The translations under genes were made by a program, and so were the position numbers. A stretch of DNA of 64,000 nucleotides from Pedobacter planticolens. GTDB lineage: Bacteria; Bacteroidota; Bacteroidia; Sphingobacteriales; Sphingobacteriaceae. The notes beneath the pieces were generated by a model. That model was not told the DNA's origin, did not search any database, and worked only from the letters and a program-made list of their open reading frames with translations. Where the stretch lies: the NCBI RefSeq assembly GCF_014172375.1, contig NZ_WNXD01000001.1, positions 868,001-932,000 on the forward strand, read 5' to 3'. How positions within the stretch are numbered: position 1 is the first letter of the stretch; each line of letters begins with the position of its first letter. This document shows positions 45,480-54,485 of the stretch, piece by piece.

Positions 45480-47702
45480 ATGAATAAAATTTCAAGCCTA
45501 ATCCTATTGCTCTTTATCGGATTTACACCTAAACTAAATGCTCAAAAAAAATCTATCGACCAACGTGTAGATTCAGTACTAAAATTGATGACTTTAAAAG
45601 AAAAAGTAGGTCAGTTGAACCAATATTCTGGTAAAGAAGTAACAGGTCCAACTAGCGATAGGAAAAATTACCTACTAAACGATATCAAATCAGGTATGGT
45701 AGGCTCCATGTTAAACGTTAAGGGCGTAAAAGATACACGAGAAATACAAGCTATTGCCTTGCAATCCCGTTTAAAAATTCCTTTGCTATTTAGTTTAGAT
45801 GTTATTCATGGCTACAAAACAGTATTTCCAATTCCTTTAGCTGAATCTGCATCTTGGGATATGGCCGCAATACGAGAAACTGCACATGTTGCTGCAGAAG
45901 AAGCTGCGGCGTCTGGTATCCACTGGACATTTGCACCTATGGTTGATATTGCTCGTGATCCACGTTGGGGTAGAGTAATGGAAGGTGCTGGTGAAGATAC
46001 CTACTTAGGTTCTGCAATTGCTAGAGCCCGCGTTTTAGGCTTTCAGGGCGATAAATTAGGTGGAGTTGATGCGATTATGGCCTGTGCAAAACATTTTGCA
46101 GCCTATGGCGCCGCAATCGCTGGAAGAGACTACAATCCGGTAGATATGAGTGAGCAGCAATTAAATGAAATCTATTTACCTCCTTTTAAGGCAGCTGCCG
46201 ATGCTAAAGTGGCTACGTTTATGAATTCTTTTAATACGTTAAATGGTATTCCAGCAACTGGGAATTCTTATTTGCAACGCGATATTTTAAAAGGACAATG
46301 GGGCTACAAAGGTTTCGTGGTAAGTGATTGGGGTTCGATTAGAGAAATGGTGCCTTGGGGCTTTGCGAAAAACTCAAATGAAGCAGCAGAAAAAGCAATT
46401 CTGGCAGGTAGCGATATGGATATGGAGAGCGAAGCCTACAAAAAAGAGCTAGAAAAATTAGTTGAAAGTGGTAAAGTAGATATAAAGTTTGTTGATGATG
46501 CGGTAAGACGAATATTATATAAAAAATTCGAACTAGGTTTATTTGATAATCCGTACAAATTCTCTGATGAAAAAAGAGAAGCTAAAGTAATGAATGATCC
46601 TAAACATAAAGAAATTGCAAGATCAGCTGCTCAAAAATCAATTGTATTGTTAAAAAATGAAGGTAATATCCTGCCTTTGCAAAAGAACGTTAAAAACATT
46701 GCGCTAATTGGACCAATGGTTAACGCAAAGCGTGACCAAGCCGGTAGTTGGGTGGTGTATGCAGATACTGCAAATATTACCAGTGTTTACGAAGGATTGC
46801 AAACCAAATTTGGCAACTCGACTAAATTCACCTATACGCAAGGAACAGCTGCAACAGATACAAGTACAGCTGGTTTTAGTACTGCTATAGCTAATGCTAA
46901 AAATGCAGATGCTGTAATTATGGTTTTAGGTGAAACTTGGGATATGAGTGGCGAATCGAAATCGCGAACAGACATCAGCTTGCCTGGCCGTCAAGAAGAA
47001 TTATTTAACGCAATTAAAGCAACTGGAAAGCCTGTAATTGTAGTAATTATGGCTGGTAGACCTTTAATTTTTAATAGCATTGCAGATAAAGCAGATGCCG
47101 TTATATATGCTTGGTTTTTAGGAGATGAAGGCGGTAATGCTATCGCAGATGTATTAAGTGGAGATTACAACCCTTCTGGTAAATTACCAATCAGTTTTCC
47201 TAGAAATGTTGGGCAAATTCCAATTTACTATAATCATTACAATACTGGTCGTCCGGTTACAAAACCTAAAGATATTACCTATAAATCTGCCTATATCGAT
47301 TCGCCAAACGACCCTAAATATGCATTTGGTTATGGTTTAAGCTATACTAACTTTACGTATAGTGATTTAAAACTAGATAAAACAGCTATTCAAAAAGGAC
47401 AAACAGTTAAAGTAAGTTTCACATTAACCAATAGCGGTAAAGTTGCTGGTGAAGAAGTAGCTCAATTGTACATGCAAGATAAATTTGCATCGGTAGTGCG
47501 ACCAGTTAAAGAGTTAAAAGACTTTGCAAAGGTGAAGCTGAATCCAGGAGAAAGTAAAACGATCACATTCGAATTAACTCCTGAAAAATTATCATTCTTT
47601 AAAGAAAAAGCAGGTTGGATTACTGAGCCCGGAGATTTTAAAGTGATGGTTGGTGGTTCTTCAGATGGAATTAAACTAGAAACAACTTTCGAATTGAAAT
47701 AA
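45480..47702 (+). CDS. GH3 beta-glucosidase/xylosidase-type enzyme
   Basis: This 740-residue periplasmic enzyme has a signal peptide to about residue 22 (TPKLNAQ). The GH3 N-domain includes DVIHGYKTVFPIPLAESASW and MACAKHFAAYG, and GFVVSDWGSIREM carries the nucleophile Asp. The C-domain and fibronectin-III-like tail (GEEVAQLYMQDKF, VRPVKELKDFAKV) follow. The length and order match BglX. It releases terminal beta-glucose or a similar sugar from imported oligomers. Inverted repeats lie downstream. Confidence 0.92.
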   Translation: MNKISSLILLLFIGFTPKLNAQKKSIDQRVDSVLKLMTLKEKVGQLNQYSGKEVTGPTSDRKNYLLNDIKSGMVGSMLNVKGVKDTREIQAIALQSRLKIPLLFSLDVIHGYKTVFPIPLAESASWDMAAIRETAHVAAEEAAASGIHWTFAPMVDIARDPRWGRVMEGAGEDTYLGSAIARARVLGFQGDKLGGVDAIMACAKHFAAYGAAIAGRDYNPVDMSEQQLNEIYLPPFKAAADAKVATFMNSFNTLNGIPATGNSYLQRDILKGQWGYKGFVVSDWGSIREMVPWGFAKNSNEAAEKAILAGSDMDMESEAYKKELEKLVESGKVDIKFVDDAVRRILYKKFELGLFDNPYKFSDEKREAKVMNDPKHKEIARSAAQKSIVLLKNEGNILPLQKNVKNIALIGPMVNAKRDQAGSWVVYADTANITSVYEGLQTKFGNSTKFTYTQGTAATDTSTAGFSTAIANAKNADAVIMVLGETWDMSGESKSRTDISLPGRQEELFNAIKATGKPVIVVIMAGRPLIFNSIADKADAVIYAWFLGDEGGNAIADVLSGDYNPSGKLPISFPRNVGQIPIYYNHYNTGRPVTKPKDITYKSAYIDSPNDPKYAFGYGLSYTNFTYSDLKLDKTAIQKGQTVKVSFTLTNSGKVAGEEVAQLYMQDKFASVVRPVKELKDFAKVKLNPGESKTITFELTPEKLSFFKEKAGWITEPGDFKVMVGGSSDGIKLETTFELK

Positions 47703-47708
47703 GTTAGT

Positions 47709-47776
47709 TCATTAGTTCATTTGTTGAAATCGTTCATTGGTAAAACTGGTTAGCAAGTAAACAAATGAACTAATGA
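47709..47776. repeat. 17-bp inverted repeat downstream of GH3
   Basis: TCATTAGTTCATTTGTT (47709-47725) is perfectly complementary to AACAAATGAACTAATGA (47760-47776). It could fold as a terminator-type hairpin although no clean T tract follows. Related ATGAACCAATGAGC words appear near 47780 and 49365. Confidence 0.5.
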
Positions 47777-47950
47777 GCCAATGATCAAATGAACTTTTTA
47801 CGCTAACGTTTCCGTAAATTTTTATGCTCATTATGATATTACTAATTTTATTTTTGAGTTATCTTGGTAGAAATTATTATTTAATGCTGTACTAGATATT
47901 TGCTATTCAATCTAAATACTTGGTACTAACTACTAATTACTAAATATAAA

Positions 47951-49126
47951 ATGAGTACAAAAAACCATAAACTACTACAAACATGGCGTTGGTACGGTCC
48001 ATCAGATCCAGTAAGCCTACAAGACGTTAAACAAGCAGGTGCAGCAGGAATTGTGACCGCTTTACATCATATTCCGCATGGAGAAGTATGGCCTTTAGCA
48101 GATATTAAAGAACGAAAAGCAATCATAGAGGCAGCTGGTTTAACATGGTCGGTAGTAGAAAGTGTACCTGTTCACGAAGCCATTAAAACCCGCAGACCAG
48201 ATGCTGGTAAATACCTAGAAAATTACAATACATCGCTAAAGAACCTTGCCGAATGCGGTATAAAAACGGTTTGCTATAATTTTATGCCCGTATTAGATTG
48301 GACTCGTACACAGTTAGATTTAACAATGACAGATGGTTCAAAAGCTTTATACTTTAACTGGACAGATTTAGCCATTTTCGATTTATATATTTTCAAAAGG
48401 GAAGGTGCTGTTGCAGATTACGAAGAGAATATCTTAGCAAAAGCGAAAGCTAAATATGCAAAAATGAGTGCAGCAGAGCTGGATGAATTGCGCATAAACG
48501 TGTTAATGGGCATTCCGAATGAAAAGGAGATAGAAATTGAAGCCTTACGTACTGCAATCGATGAATATACTGCAATTGGTACTGCAGGCTTAAAAGAGAA
48601 CCTAACTTGGTTCTTATCAGGAATAGCCGAAACGTGTACACAAAATGGAATCAAGATGACCATCCACCCAGATGACCCACCTTATCCAATTTTAGGTTTA
48701 CCTCGCATTGCAAGTACGAAAGAAGATTTAACCTACATTTTAAAAAGCGTAGACCAACCTTTTAACGGTATTTGTTATTGTACAGGCTCATTAGGAGCAG
48801 GTATGGATAATAATTTAGTAGATATTTTTGAAGCAGTAAAAGAACGAGTTTACTTCTTGCACTTGCGCAATGTAACCAAAGATGAAGAAGGTAATTTCTA
48901 CGAAGCAGACCATTTAGGCGGCGATGTAAACATGTACGAAGTGATGAAAGTAGTTACTGCCGAAAACAGTAAAAGAACAGAACCAATCCCTTTCAGACCA
49001 GATCATGGTCACCAAATGTTAGATGATTTAAACAAAATAACAAACCCAGGGTACTCAGCAATTGGTCGTTTACGTGGCTTAGCTGAACTTCGTGGCTTAG
49101 AAATCGGTGTAACAGGAAATTATTAA
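47951..49126 (+). CDS. uxuA: mannonate dehydratase
   Basis: This 391-residue cytoplasmic enzyme converts D-mannonate to 2-keto-3-deoxygluconate, a step of glucuronate breakdown. Family segments are LQTWRWYGPSDPVSLQDVKQ, YNFMPVLDWTRTQL, MTIHPDDPPYPILGLPRI, GICYCTGSLGAGMDN and YFLHLRNV. They include the metal-binding His and Cys residues of the TIM barrel. No signal peptide is present. Its place at the end of the polysaccharide locus supports glucuronate in the substrate; uxaC and uxuB are not in the window. Confidence 0.95.
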   Translation: MSTKNHKLLQTWRWYGPSDPVSLQDVKQAGAAGIVTALHHIPHGEVWPLADIKERKAIIEAAGLTWSVVESVPVHEAIKTRRPDAGKYLENYNTSLKNLAECGIKTVCYNFMPVLDWTRTQLDLTMTDGSKALYFNWTDLAIFDLYIFKREGAVADYEENILAKAKAKYAKMSAAELDELRINVLMGIPNEKEIEIEALRTAIDEYTAIGTAGLKENLTWFLSGIAETCTQNGIKMTIHPDDPPYPILGLPRIASTKEDLTYILKSVDQPFNGICYCTGSLGAGMDNNLVDIFEAVKERVYFLHLRNVTKDEEGNFYEADHLGGDVNMYEVMKVVTAENSKRTEPIPFRPDHGHQMLDDLNKITNPGYSAIGRLRGLAELRGLEIGVTGNY

Positions 49127-49482
49127 GTAAGTCAGAAAGTCAGGAAGACCGAAAAGACCGAAAGATAAAACAACAAAGCCTGTGAGTGGATAAACTTGCA
49201 GGCTTTGTTGTTTCAACTCAGGTTTATTACATGCTAATCATCCTAACTATTTCCCATTAAATTGGTCCGAAAGTTAGGAAGACCGAAAAGTCTGAAAGAT
49301 AAAAACGAAAAGTCCGAAAGCAATTAAACTTTCGGACTTTTTGATTCTATCGCCCAAAACCAATGAACCAATGAGCTAATGAACTATTGAACCAATAAAC
49401 CACCGACTAAATATACCCACTAATAGGTATTTTTTCCTGTGTAGATTAAACCTAATTTTAACTACATAAATTAAATCCCGAC
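49127..49482. terminator. intergenic region with two strong hairpins
   Basis: AAACAACAAAGCCTG (49168-49182) pairs over 15 bp with CAGGCTTTGTTGTTT (49199-49213). AAAAGTCCGAAAG (49308-49320) pairs over 13 bp with CTTTCGGACTTTT (49329-49341). Both are followed by T-rich DNA and both are preceded by similar GAAGACCGAAAAG text, so they look like duplicated terminators after uxuA. The caspase promoter region follows. Confidence 0.75.
49413..49435. promoter_or_regulatory. palindromic site upstream of the caspase gene (copy 1)
   Basis: ATACCCAC (49413-49420), TAAT and AGGTATTTTT form a dyad (ATACC with GGTAT). It stands 47 bp before the caspase ATG and 17 bp before a -7-like box, TAATTTTA (49453-49460). 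A nearly identical site lies at 54363-54384. The pair is strong evidence of a shared regulator. Confidence 0.6.
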
Positions 49483-51537
49483 ATGAAAACTAGATTAATG
49501 CTCAGTTTACTTGCCTTATTTTTTACGGTAAGCGTTGCTCAGGCACAAAAGAAACATGCTTTAATATTTGCCATAGGCGATTATCCTGAAGATGGTGGTT
49601 GGGGTAAAATTTCTAGCGCACAAGATGTCGGTTATATCAAAAACACCTTATTAAAACAAGGCTTTCCAGATGCAAATATCAAAACCGTTGCCGAAGCAAG
49701 CGCAACAAAAGAAGGGATAGAAACCGCTCTTAAAAATCTAATTGCAAGTGTAGATGCAAACTCGAACGATGTAGTCGTTATTCATTTTTCATCACATGGC
49801 GAACAAATAGCAGATAATAACGGAGATGAAGCTGATGGTTATGATGAAGCAATTGTGTCTTATAACGCAGCCCTTTATACAAAAGAAACAGAAAAAGAAG
49901 CATTAGCAAGAGGCAACAAGGGTTTAAATAGAGCAGAATTTGATAAACTACAAGCTAATTATTTTAGAGATGATGAGTTTGGTACTTATATTCAACAACT
50001 AAGAGCAAAATTAGGTAAAGGCGGAGATGTCGTCGTTTTCATGGATAATTGCCATTCAGGTTCAGGTACACGAGGTTCGGCAAAAGTAAGAGGAGGTAAA
50101 GGAGCCTTGACGTACGAAGGTTACAAGCCAGATGTTAAAAAAACAACAGGCGATGAAGTTTTCAAAGATGCATCAACAGCGAGAGGCAATGAAAACGAAC
50201 TTGCATCTTATGTAGTTATTTCGGCAGCACAAGCATCAGAATTAAATTACGAAACCACAGGCGATGATAATGTAGGCATGGGTTCGCTGACCTACGCAGT
50301 AAGTAAGGTTTTCGAAAACTTAAAACCAGGCACAACGTATCGAACTTTGTTCGCTAAAATTCAGGCAATAATGAATGAAAAAGTTCCTGGTCAACATCCC
50401 GTACTAGAAGGAAACGGATTAGAAAGAGAACTTTTTGGAGGTAAATTTGTAAAACAAGAACCATTCATTTATGTCGATAAAATTAACAATCCGTTAGAAA
50501 TAGAAGTAAAAGCAGGAAGCTTTGCAGGTTTAAGTGCCGGTGCCAAAGTAAACGTATATCCGGCAGGTACAACAGATCCAAGTAAAGTTATCGCGTTAGC
50601 AAAAGGAGTGGTTACCAAAGCCACTAATTATAAAGCCACCATTAAATTAGATAAACCTACAAAAGCCACTCAAGCCGCATTACTGTATGTTTTTATTGCC
50701 GAACCTTTGTTTAATACCAAACCAATAGTAGTAGGTTTTGCGCCGGTAGCAAGAGGAAATGTTGCCTATACATCAACAGAAACAGCTCAAATTACAGCAG
50801 CGCTTAAAAAAATACCATTGGTTAGTTTAGTAGGTACACCAGATTTATTAATTGGTAAGGGCGATGGAAAAGACACCATTAGCGTCGCATCAAACGGGTA
50901 TCGTTTTACAGATATTACTAGCGCAACAGATACAATAGCTTTAAAAAGTGCCATTAACAGGTTTGCACAATATCAGTTATTACAAAAGTTAGTGTTCAGA
51001 GATTCTAACATTATGGCGCAAGTTAAATTGATACCCATAGTAAATGGCAAACCAGATGAAACTGTAATGAATGCGAAGTTTGATGACCGAACGTATAATT
51101 TTGTAGATGGAGATAAAGTGATGTTATGGATTAAAAACACAGGCAAAAAAGCTGTGTATGTGAATATTTTAGATTTACAACCCAATGGCATCATCAATAC
51201 ATTTTTACCAAATGTAGCTCAAGAAATTTATCCAGCAGATTTAAAAATAGAACCTGGTCAAACCAGAACATTCGATAAATACGAGATAGAATTAGGAGAA
51301 CCATTCGGTACCGAAGTCTTAAAAGTATTTGTAACTACCAAAGAAATTAACCTAGAAGGATTAGCAACACCAAAAACAGCTAGAGGTGACTCAGGCAAAA
51401 AAGGAGTATTAAGTATATTAGAAGGATTGGTAGATCAATCGAGTTCAGTAACCACCAGAGGCCCCAAAGTTGTTTCTGTAAAAGAAGCCGAAGGCAGTGT
51501 TTATAATATCTTATACATCTTAAAACCGAAACAATAA
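49483..51537 (+). CDS. secreted caspase-like (C14) protease with DUF4384-like tail
   Basis: This 684-residue protein has a signal peptide to residue 22 (VAQAQ). The p20-like core includes HALIFAIGDYPEDGG (residues 25-39), His105 in VVVIHFSSHGEQ and Cys190 in VVVFMDNCHSGSGTRG, so the catalytic dyad is intact. SELNYETTGDDNVGMGSLTY lies in the p10-like part. After about residue 330 come beta-rich domains, one reading VMLWIKNTGKKAVYVNILDL as in DUF4384. Arg-Gly pairs occur at residues 143, 197, 203, 234, 634 and 659. Bacterial caspases of this type usually cut after Arg or Lys, so some may be self-processing sites. It shares an upstream motif with the CHASE2/small-protein promoter region. Confidence 0.88.
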   Translation: MKTRLMLSLLALFFTVSVAQAQKKHALIFAIGDYPEDGGWGKISSAQDVGYIKNTLLKQGFPDANIKTVAEASATKEGIETALKNLIASVDANSNDVVVIHFSSHGEQIADNNGDEADGYDEAIVSYNAALYTKETEKEALARGNKGLNRAEFDKLQANYFRDDEFGTYIQQLRAKLGKGGDVVVFMDNCHSGSGTRGSAKVRGGKGALTYEGYKPDVKKTTGDEVFKDASTARGNENELASYVVISAAQASELNYETTGDDNVGMGSLTYAVSKVFENLKPGTTYRTLFAKIQAIMNEKVPGQHPVLEGNGLERELFGGKFVKQEPFIYVDKINNPLEIEVKAGSFAGLSAGAKVNVYPAGTTDPSKVIALAKGVVTKATNYKATIKLDKPTKATQAALLYVFIAEPLFNTKPIVVGFAPVARGNVAYTSTETAQITAALKKIPLVSLVGTPDLLIGKGDGKDTISVASNGYRFTDITSATDTIALKSAINRFAQYQLLQKLVFRDSNIMAQVKLIPIVNGKPDETVMNAKFDDRTYNFVDGDKVMLWIKNTGKKAVYVNILDLQPNGIINTFLPNVAQEIYPADLKIEPGQTRTFDKYEIELGEPFGTEVLKVFVTTKEINLEGLATPKTARGDSGKKGVLSILEGLVDQSSSVTTRGPKVVSVKEAEGSVYNILYILKPKQ

Positions 51538-52082
51538 ACCAAACAAATAGTAATCAGCTAGGGCTACGTCATTTACGGCGTAGCTTTTGTTTTTACCGCC
51601 TCACCCCCAGGAGAGTATTGGATGGAAATTAATAGTGTATAATTTACTGGCGGATGCTAGTTCTTTTAGCAGATACTAGGTTTCTTTTGGCAGGGATGCC
51701 AGCACCAGCAAGAGTTTTACATCCATGTTCGTCTTTGCGAGACTTGTTTTTCACAAGTCGTGGCAATCTCCTATTTGGTTTTATTAGTTTGGTGTTTTTA
51801 TTACTAGGAGAGGAATTGTGTGATGTGTTACAGGTTTTTGTTAGCTAAACCCGATAGACGCGAATGCCATTTTTCATGGCAGCAGCAAATAGCGGGACGG
51901 AACCTAAGTTAAGAGTACTGTACTTGCTTTTCTGATATAATTGTTGGAAAGATTATCGATTGAGGAGACGCAAACAATAACTAGAAATATCTTTATACCT
52001 CTTAGTCCAGGTGTTGATACATTATAAAGATCCTTTTGCTTTAAATTAATTATTAGTTAGTTTAGCATAAAAATTATATACA
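51538..52082. repeat. intergenic region with terminator and an inverted copy of a dispersed repeat
   Basis: GGCTACGTCATTTACGGCGT then AGCTTTTGTTTTT (about 51563-51596) is the likely caspase terminator. At about 51727-51774, TCGTCTTTGCGAG...TCGTGGCAATCTCC is the reverse complement of the GATTGCCACG...CGCAAAGACG block found at 7072, 15610 and 15774. I see no convincing gene here. Confidence 0.6.
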
Positions 52083-52853
52083 ATGAAACGATATTTTATC
52101 ATTGCGGTGCTAGTTTTAGCTGGTAGCCCATTTTTTGCAGTTCAGGCGCAAGATAAACCAGGAGATACTGAATTTTACACCCCAATTCCGCCAGTAGTTA
52201 CACCAGGCATAATGAATAGTAATGCACCATCTGATGCAATTATCCTTTTTAATGGAAAAGATTTAAACGAATGGGTAAGTGTTAAGGATAATGGACCTGC
52301 CAAGTGGACGGTAAAAAAAGGTGTATTAACAGTTGATAAGAGTACTGGAAACATTGAAACCAAAAGAAAATTCACAAACTATCAGCTACATATCGAATGG
52401 CAAATTCCTTCAAATATTACTGGCGAAGGGCAACTAAGAGGTAATAGCGGTTTATTTTTAGCCTCTACTGGAATCGGCGATTTAGGTTATGAACTACAGA
52501 TTTTAGATTCGTACAATAATAAAACATATACCAACGGACAAGCAGGTAGTATTTATAAACAAACAACACCTTTAGTAAATGCAAATCGCAAACCAGGAGA
52601 ATGGCAAAGTTACGATGTAATTTGGACAGCACCTGTGTTTAATGAAGATGGAAGTTTAAAAACTGCAGCTAGAGTAACTGTTTTATTTAATGGAGTATTG
52701 GTACAAAACAATTTCGAATTGAAAGGACCAACACAATACATTGGTAAAGCGAGCTATGCTAAAGCACATGGCGCCTGTCCAATTAAATTACAAGCACATG
52801 GTGATAAAAGCGAGCCTATCAGCTTCCGTAATATTTGGATAAGAGAATTGTAG
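52083..52853 (+). CDS. DUF1080 (3-keto-disaccharide hydrolase-type) exported protein
   Basis: This 256-residue protein has a signal peptide to about residue 22 (FFAVQAQ). The concanavalin-like sandwich includes IILFNGKDLNEWVSVKDNGP, WTVKKGVLTV, LHIEWQIP, GNSGLFLAS and YELQILDSY. These match DUF1080 (PF06439), a family with 3-keto-glycoside hydrolases and carbohydrate binders. It has no obvious operon partners and lies between the caspase gene and the CHASE2 genes. A link to the polysaccharide locus seems likelier than to the caspase system. Confidence 0.9.
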   Translation: MKRYFIIAVLVLAGSPFFAVQAQDKPGDTEFYTPIPPVVTPGIMNSNAPSDAIILFNGKDLNEWVSVKDNGPAKWTVKKGVLTVDKSTGNIETKRKFTNYQLHIEWQIPSNITGEGQLRGNSGLFLASTGIGDLGYELQILDSYNNKTYTNGQAGSIYKQTTPLVNANRKPGEWQSYDVIWTAPVFNEDGSLKTAARVTVLFNGVLVQNNFELKGPTQYIGKASYAKAHGACPIKLQAHGDKSEPISFRNIWIREL

Positions 52854-52945
52854 ACTAATTTTGTAGATACTTGTGCTAGTTTGAGCTTGTAACTCTGTGC
52901 TAGTGCAACCTTACCCAAATCACAACCTATTCCCAAGAACGAGGA

Positions 52946-53217
52946 CCGGCCTTGTAGCATTCCGAAGGAGAAAGCATTCAAACTTCTGCAAACACGTTCA
53001 AAAACCACAGCCCAAAAACAATGAGCCAGTTCGATCCTTCATCGAACCTGCTGCTTGTTGCCCTAAAAGTTTGAATAGCTTAATCCGAGAGATGATACAA
53101 AGCCTTGATTTTTGGTTACCTTTTTATCAAGAAAACTGCGTAGCACTCTTGAACACCCATAAAATAAACACCCGTGAAAAAAGGTAAGAGCCATAGCGGC
53201 GGCGAGCTAAAAAAGAA
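52946..53217. repeat. composite dispersed repeat, copy B
   Basis: This has the same block order as copy A at 21070-21448: CCGGCCTTGTAGCATTCCGA, TCGATCCTTCATCGAACCTG, TAGCTTAATCCGAGAGATGA, a CTTGATTTTTGG...ATCAAG palindrome, AAAATAAACACCC, then GAGCCATAGCGGCGGCGAGC. The remaining intergenic DNA up to 53394 contains a GGCTGGTGTCCGCACCAGCC palindrome near 53342-53361 and nothing else I can assign. Confidence 0.8.
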
Positions 53218-53394
53218 GATCAATAACATTTAACCGTAGTTGACGTCCCCACCAACGGTTATATAAAATAACAATAATTCTGCATTATTAATTTCCATCA
53301 CTTCTAGCGCAAGTCAAACGAAAAACCATTTTTGCCTATCGGCTGGTGTCCGCACCAGCCGAAATATCTTACAACTACCCCAAGCACAAGATGA

Positions 53395-53799
53395 TTATTT
53401 TAATACAAAAGTGTAAACTCCACTACAATCTCCACTAGTATTCCATTCCCTAGTTCCACCAACGCTAACTAAATAAACGGTTTCATAACCATTATTTGTA
53501 ACAACCTTAGCCTTTCCCCATGCATCCATAGTGCCTTTATAATAACCATTAACATAAACTTTAATATAAAGGCCAGTATAGTTTTCAAATTGTATTGTGC
53601 AACCCGAACCTCTTGCTTTTACTATTGGTTTAGAATCATTAGTAGGCATATCAACTTTAATTTTCGGATTAGAACCACGAAATTTAGCAACCGCCGTAGA
53701 TTTAATTTCGACAGTTTTATTGGTTTGTGCAAATGTATCGATGCCTATAAATAGCGCAACTATACATATAGAGTGAGCAATTAATTTTTTTACTTTCAT
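53395..53799 (-). CDS. small secreted RG-motif protein B
   Basis: I chose the Met at 53799 because from there the signal peptide (KLIAHSICIVALFIGIDTFA, then Q) aligns with its paralogue; upstream Mets at 53805 and 53814 are possible. The mature part has a linker with two Arg-Gly sites (AKFRGSNPK and VKARGSGC). A compact domain of about 75 residues follows (FENYTGLYIKVYVNGYYKGT, VSVGGTREWN) with three cysteines. It is about 55-60% identical by eye to the protein at 53900. I do not recognise the family. It follows that gene on the same strand after an 85-bp gap with its own stem-loop. Confidence 0.8.
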   Translation of the reverse strand: MKVKKLIAHSICIVALFIGIDTFAQTNKTVEIKSTAVAKFRGSNPKIKVDMPTNDSKPIVKARGSGCTIQFENYTGLYIKVYVNGYYKGTMDAWGKAKVVTNNGYETVYLVSVGGTREWNTSGDCSGVYTFVLK

Positions 53800-53899
53800 T
53801 ACCATAAGATTCACAAATTACAATTGATTTTTAAACCTCAATAAACAAAAAAGTCCCAGCAATACGCCAAGACTTTAATGTTTTGAGAACGATTTATAA

Positions 53900-54310
53900 C
53901 TATTTCAACGTATAAGTATAACCACCCTCACAGTTTCCACTAGCATTCCATTCTCTAGTACCACCCACACTTACACAATAAATTGTAGTATAACCACTAC
54001 CAACAGTTACAGTACCAGCACCCCAAGCATCTAAAGTACCTTTGTAGTAACCATCAACATAAACCTTAATATAAAGGCCAGTATAGTTATCAAATTTAAC
54101 AGAACAAGCAGCACCACGAGCTTTAGCAACAGGTTTTGCATCACTTGTAGGCGCATCCATTTTAATTTTAGGGTTAGCACCTCTAGTTTTTACAGCTGCT
54201 GTAGATTTTACCTCAACAACAGTTTTCTTCTGAGCAAAAGCATTGGTTGAAGAGAATGCAACTGCCATAAATGCGATCATTGCGCATACAATTAGATTTT
54301 TTGTTTTCAT
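53900..54310 (-). CDS. small secreted RG-motif protein A
   Basis: This 136-residue protein has a signal peptide to about residue 27 (STNAFAQ). A linker follows with Arg-Gly at residues 43-44 (KTRGANPK) and 65-66 (KARGAAC), then the domain DNYTGLYIKVYVDGYYKGTL and VSVGGTREWNASGNC. The linker is Lys/Arg-rich and repeats the same spacing in both paralogues. It is divergent from CHASE2 and has the shared palindrome 52 bp upstream. Similar Arg-Gly words in the caspase make these plausible protease substrates. That is inference; the fold could equally be a cell-surface structural protein. Confidence 0.82.
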   Translation of the reverse strand: MKTKNLIVCAMIAFMAVAFSSTNAFAQKKTVVEVKSTAAVKTRGANPKIKMDAPTSDAKPVAKARGAACSVKFDNYTGLYIKVYVDGYYKGTLDAWGAGTVTVGSGYTTIYCVSVGGTREWNASGNCEGGYTYTLK

Positions 54311-54362
54311 TATTTGTTTCTTTAAGTTTAGTTAAAACTACACATCATTAGTCCGTAAAAAA

Positions 54363-54384
54363 ATACCCACTTGTAGGTATTTTT
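54363..54384. promoter_or_regulatory. palindromic site between the small-protein and CHASE2 genes (copy 2)
   Basis: ATACCCAC (54363-54370), TTGT and AGGTATTTTT match the caspase site at 20 of 22 positions. The site lies 52 bp from the small-protein ATG on the left and about 100 bp from the CHASE2 ATG on the right. A -7-like box TATTTTAG (54402-54409) stands 39 bp from the site start, against 40 bp at the caspase gene. Confidence 0.6.
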
Positions 54385-54485
54385 AAGAAATAAATTAAGA
54401 GTATTTTAGTGCTAAATTTATCCGTAATAGCTTTAAATCTTATCTTGTAGCATAGCTGATTTAATAGCCCTCAAAAAATAAGATA

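Noticed and set aside
51654..51848. Plus-strand frame of 64 codons downstream of the caspase gene
   Set aside because: It reads through an inverted copy of a dispersed repeat and lacks protein-like composition.
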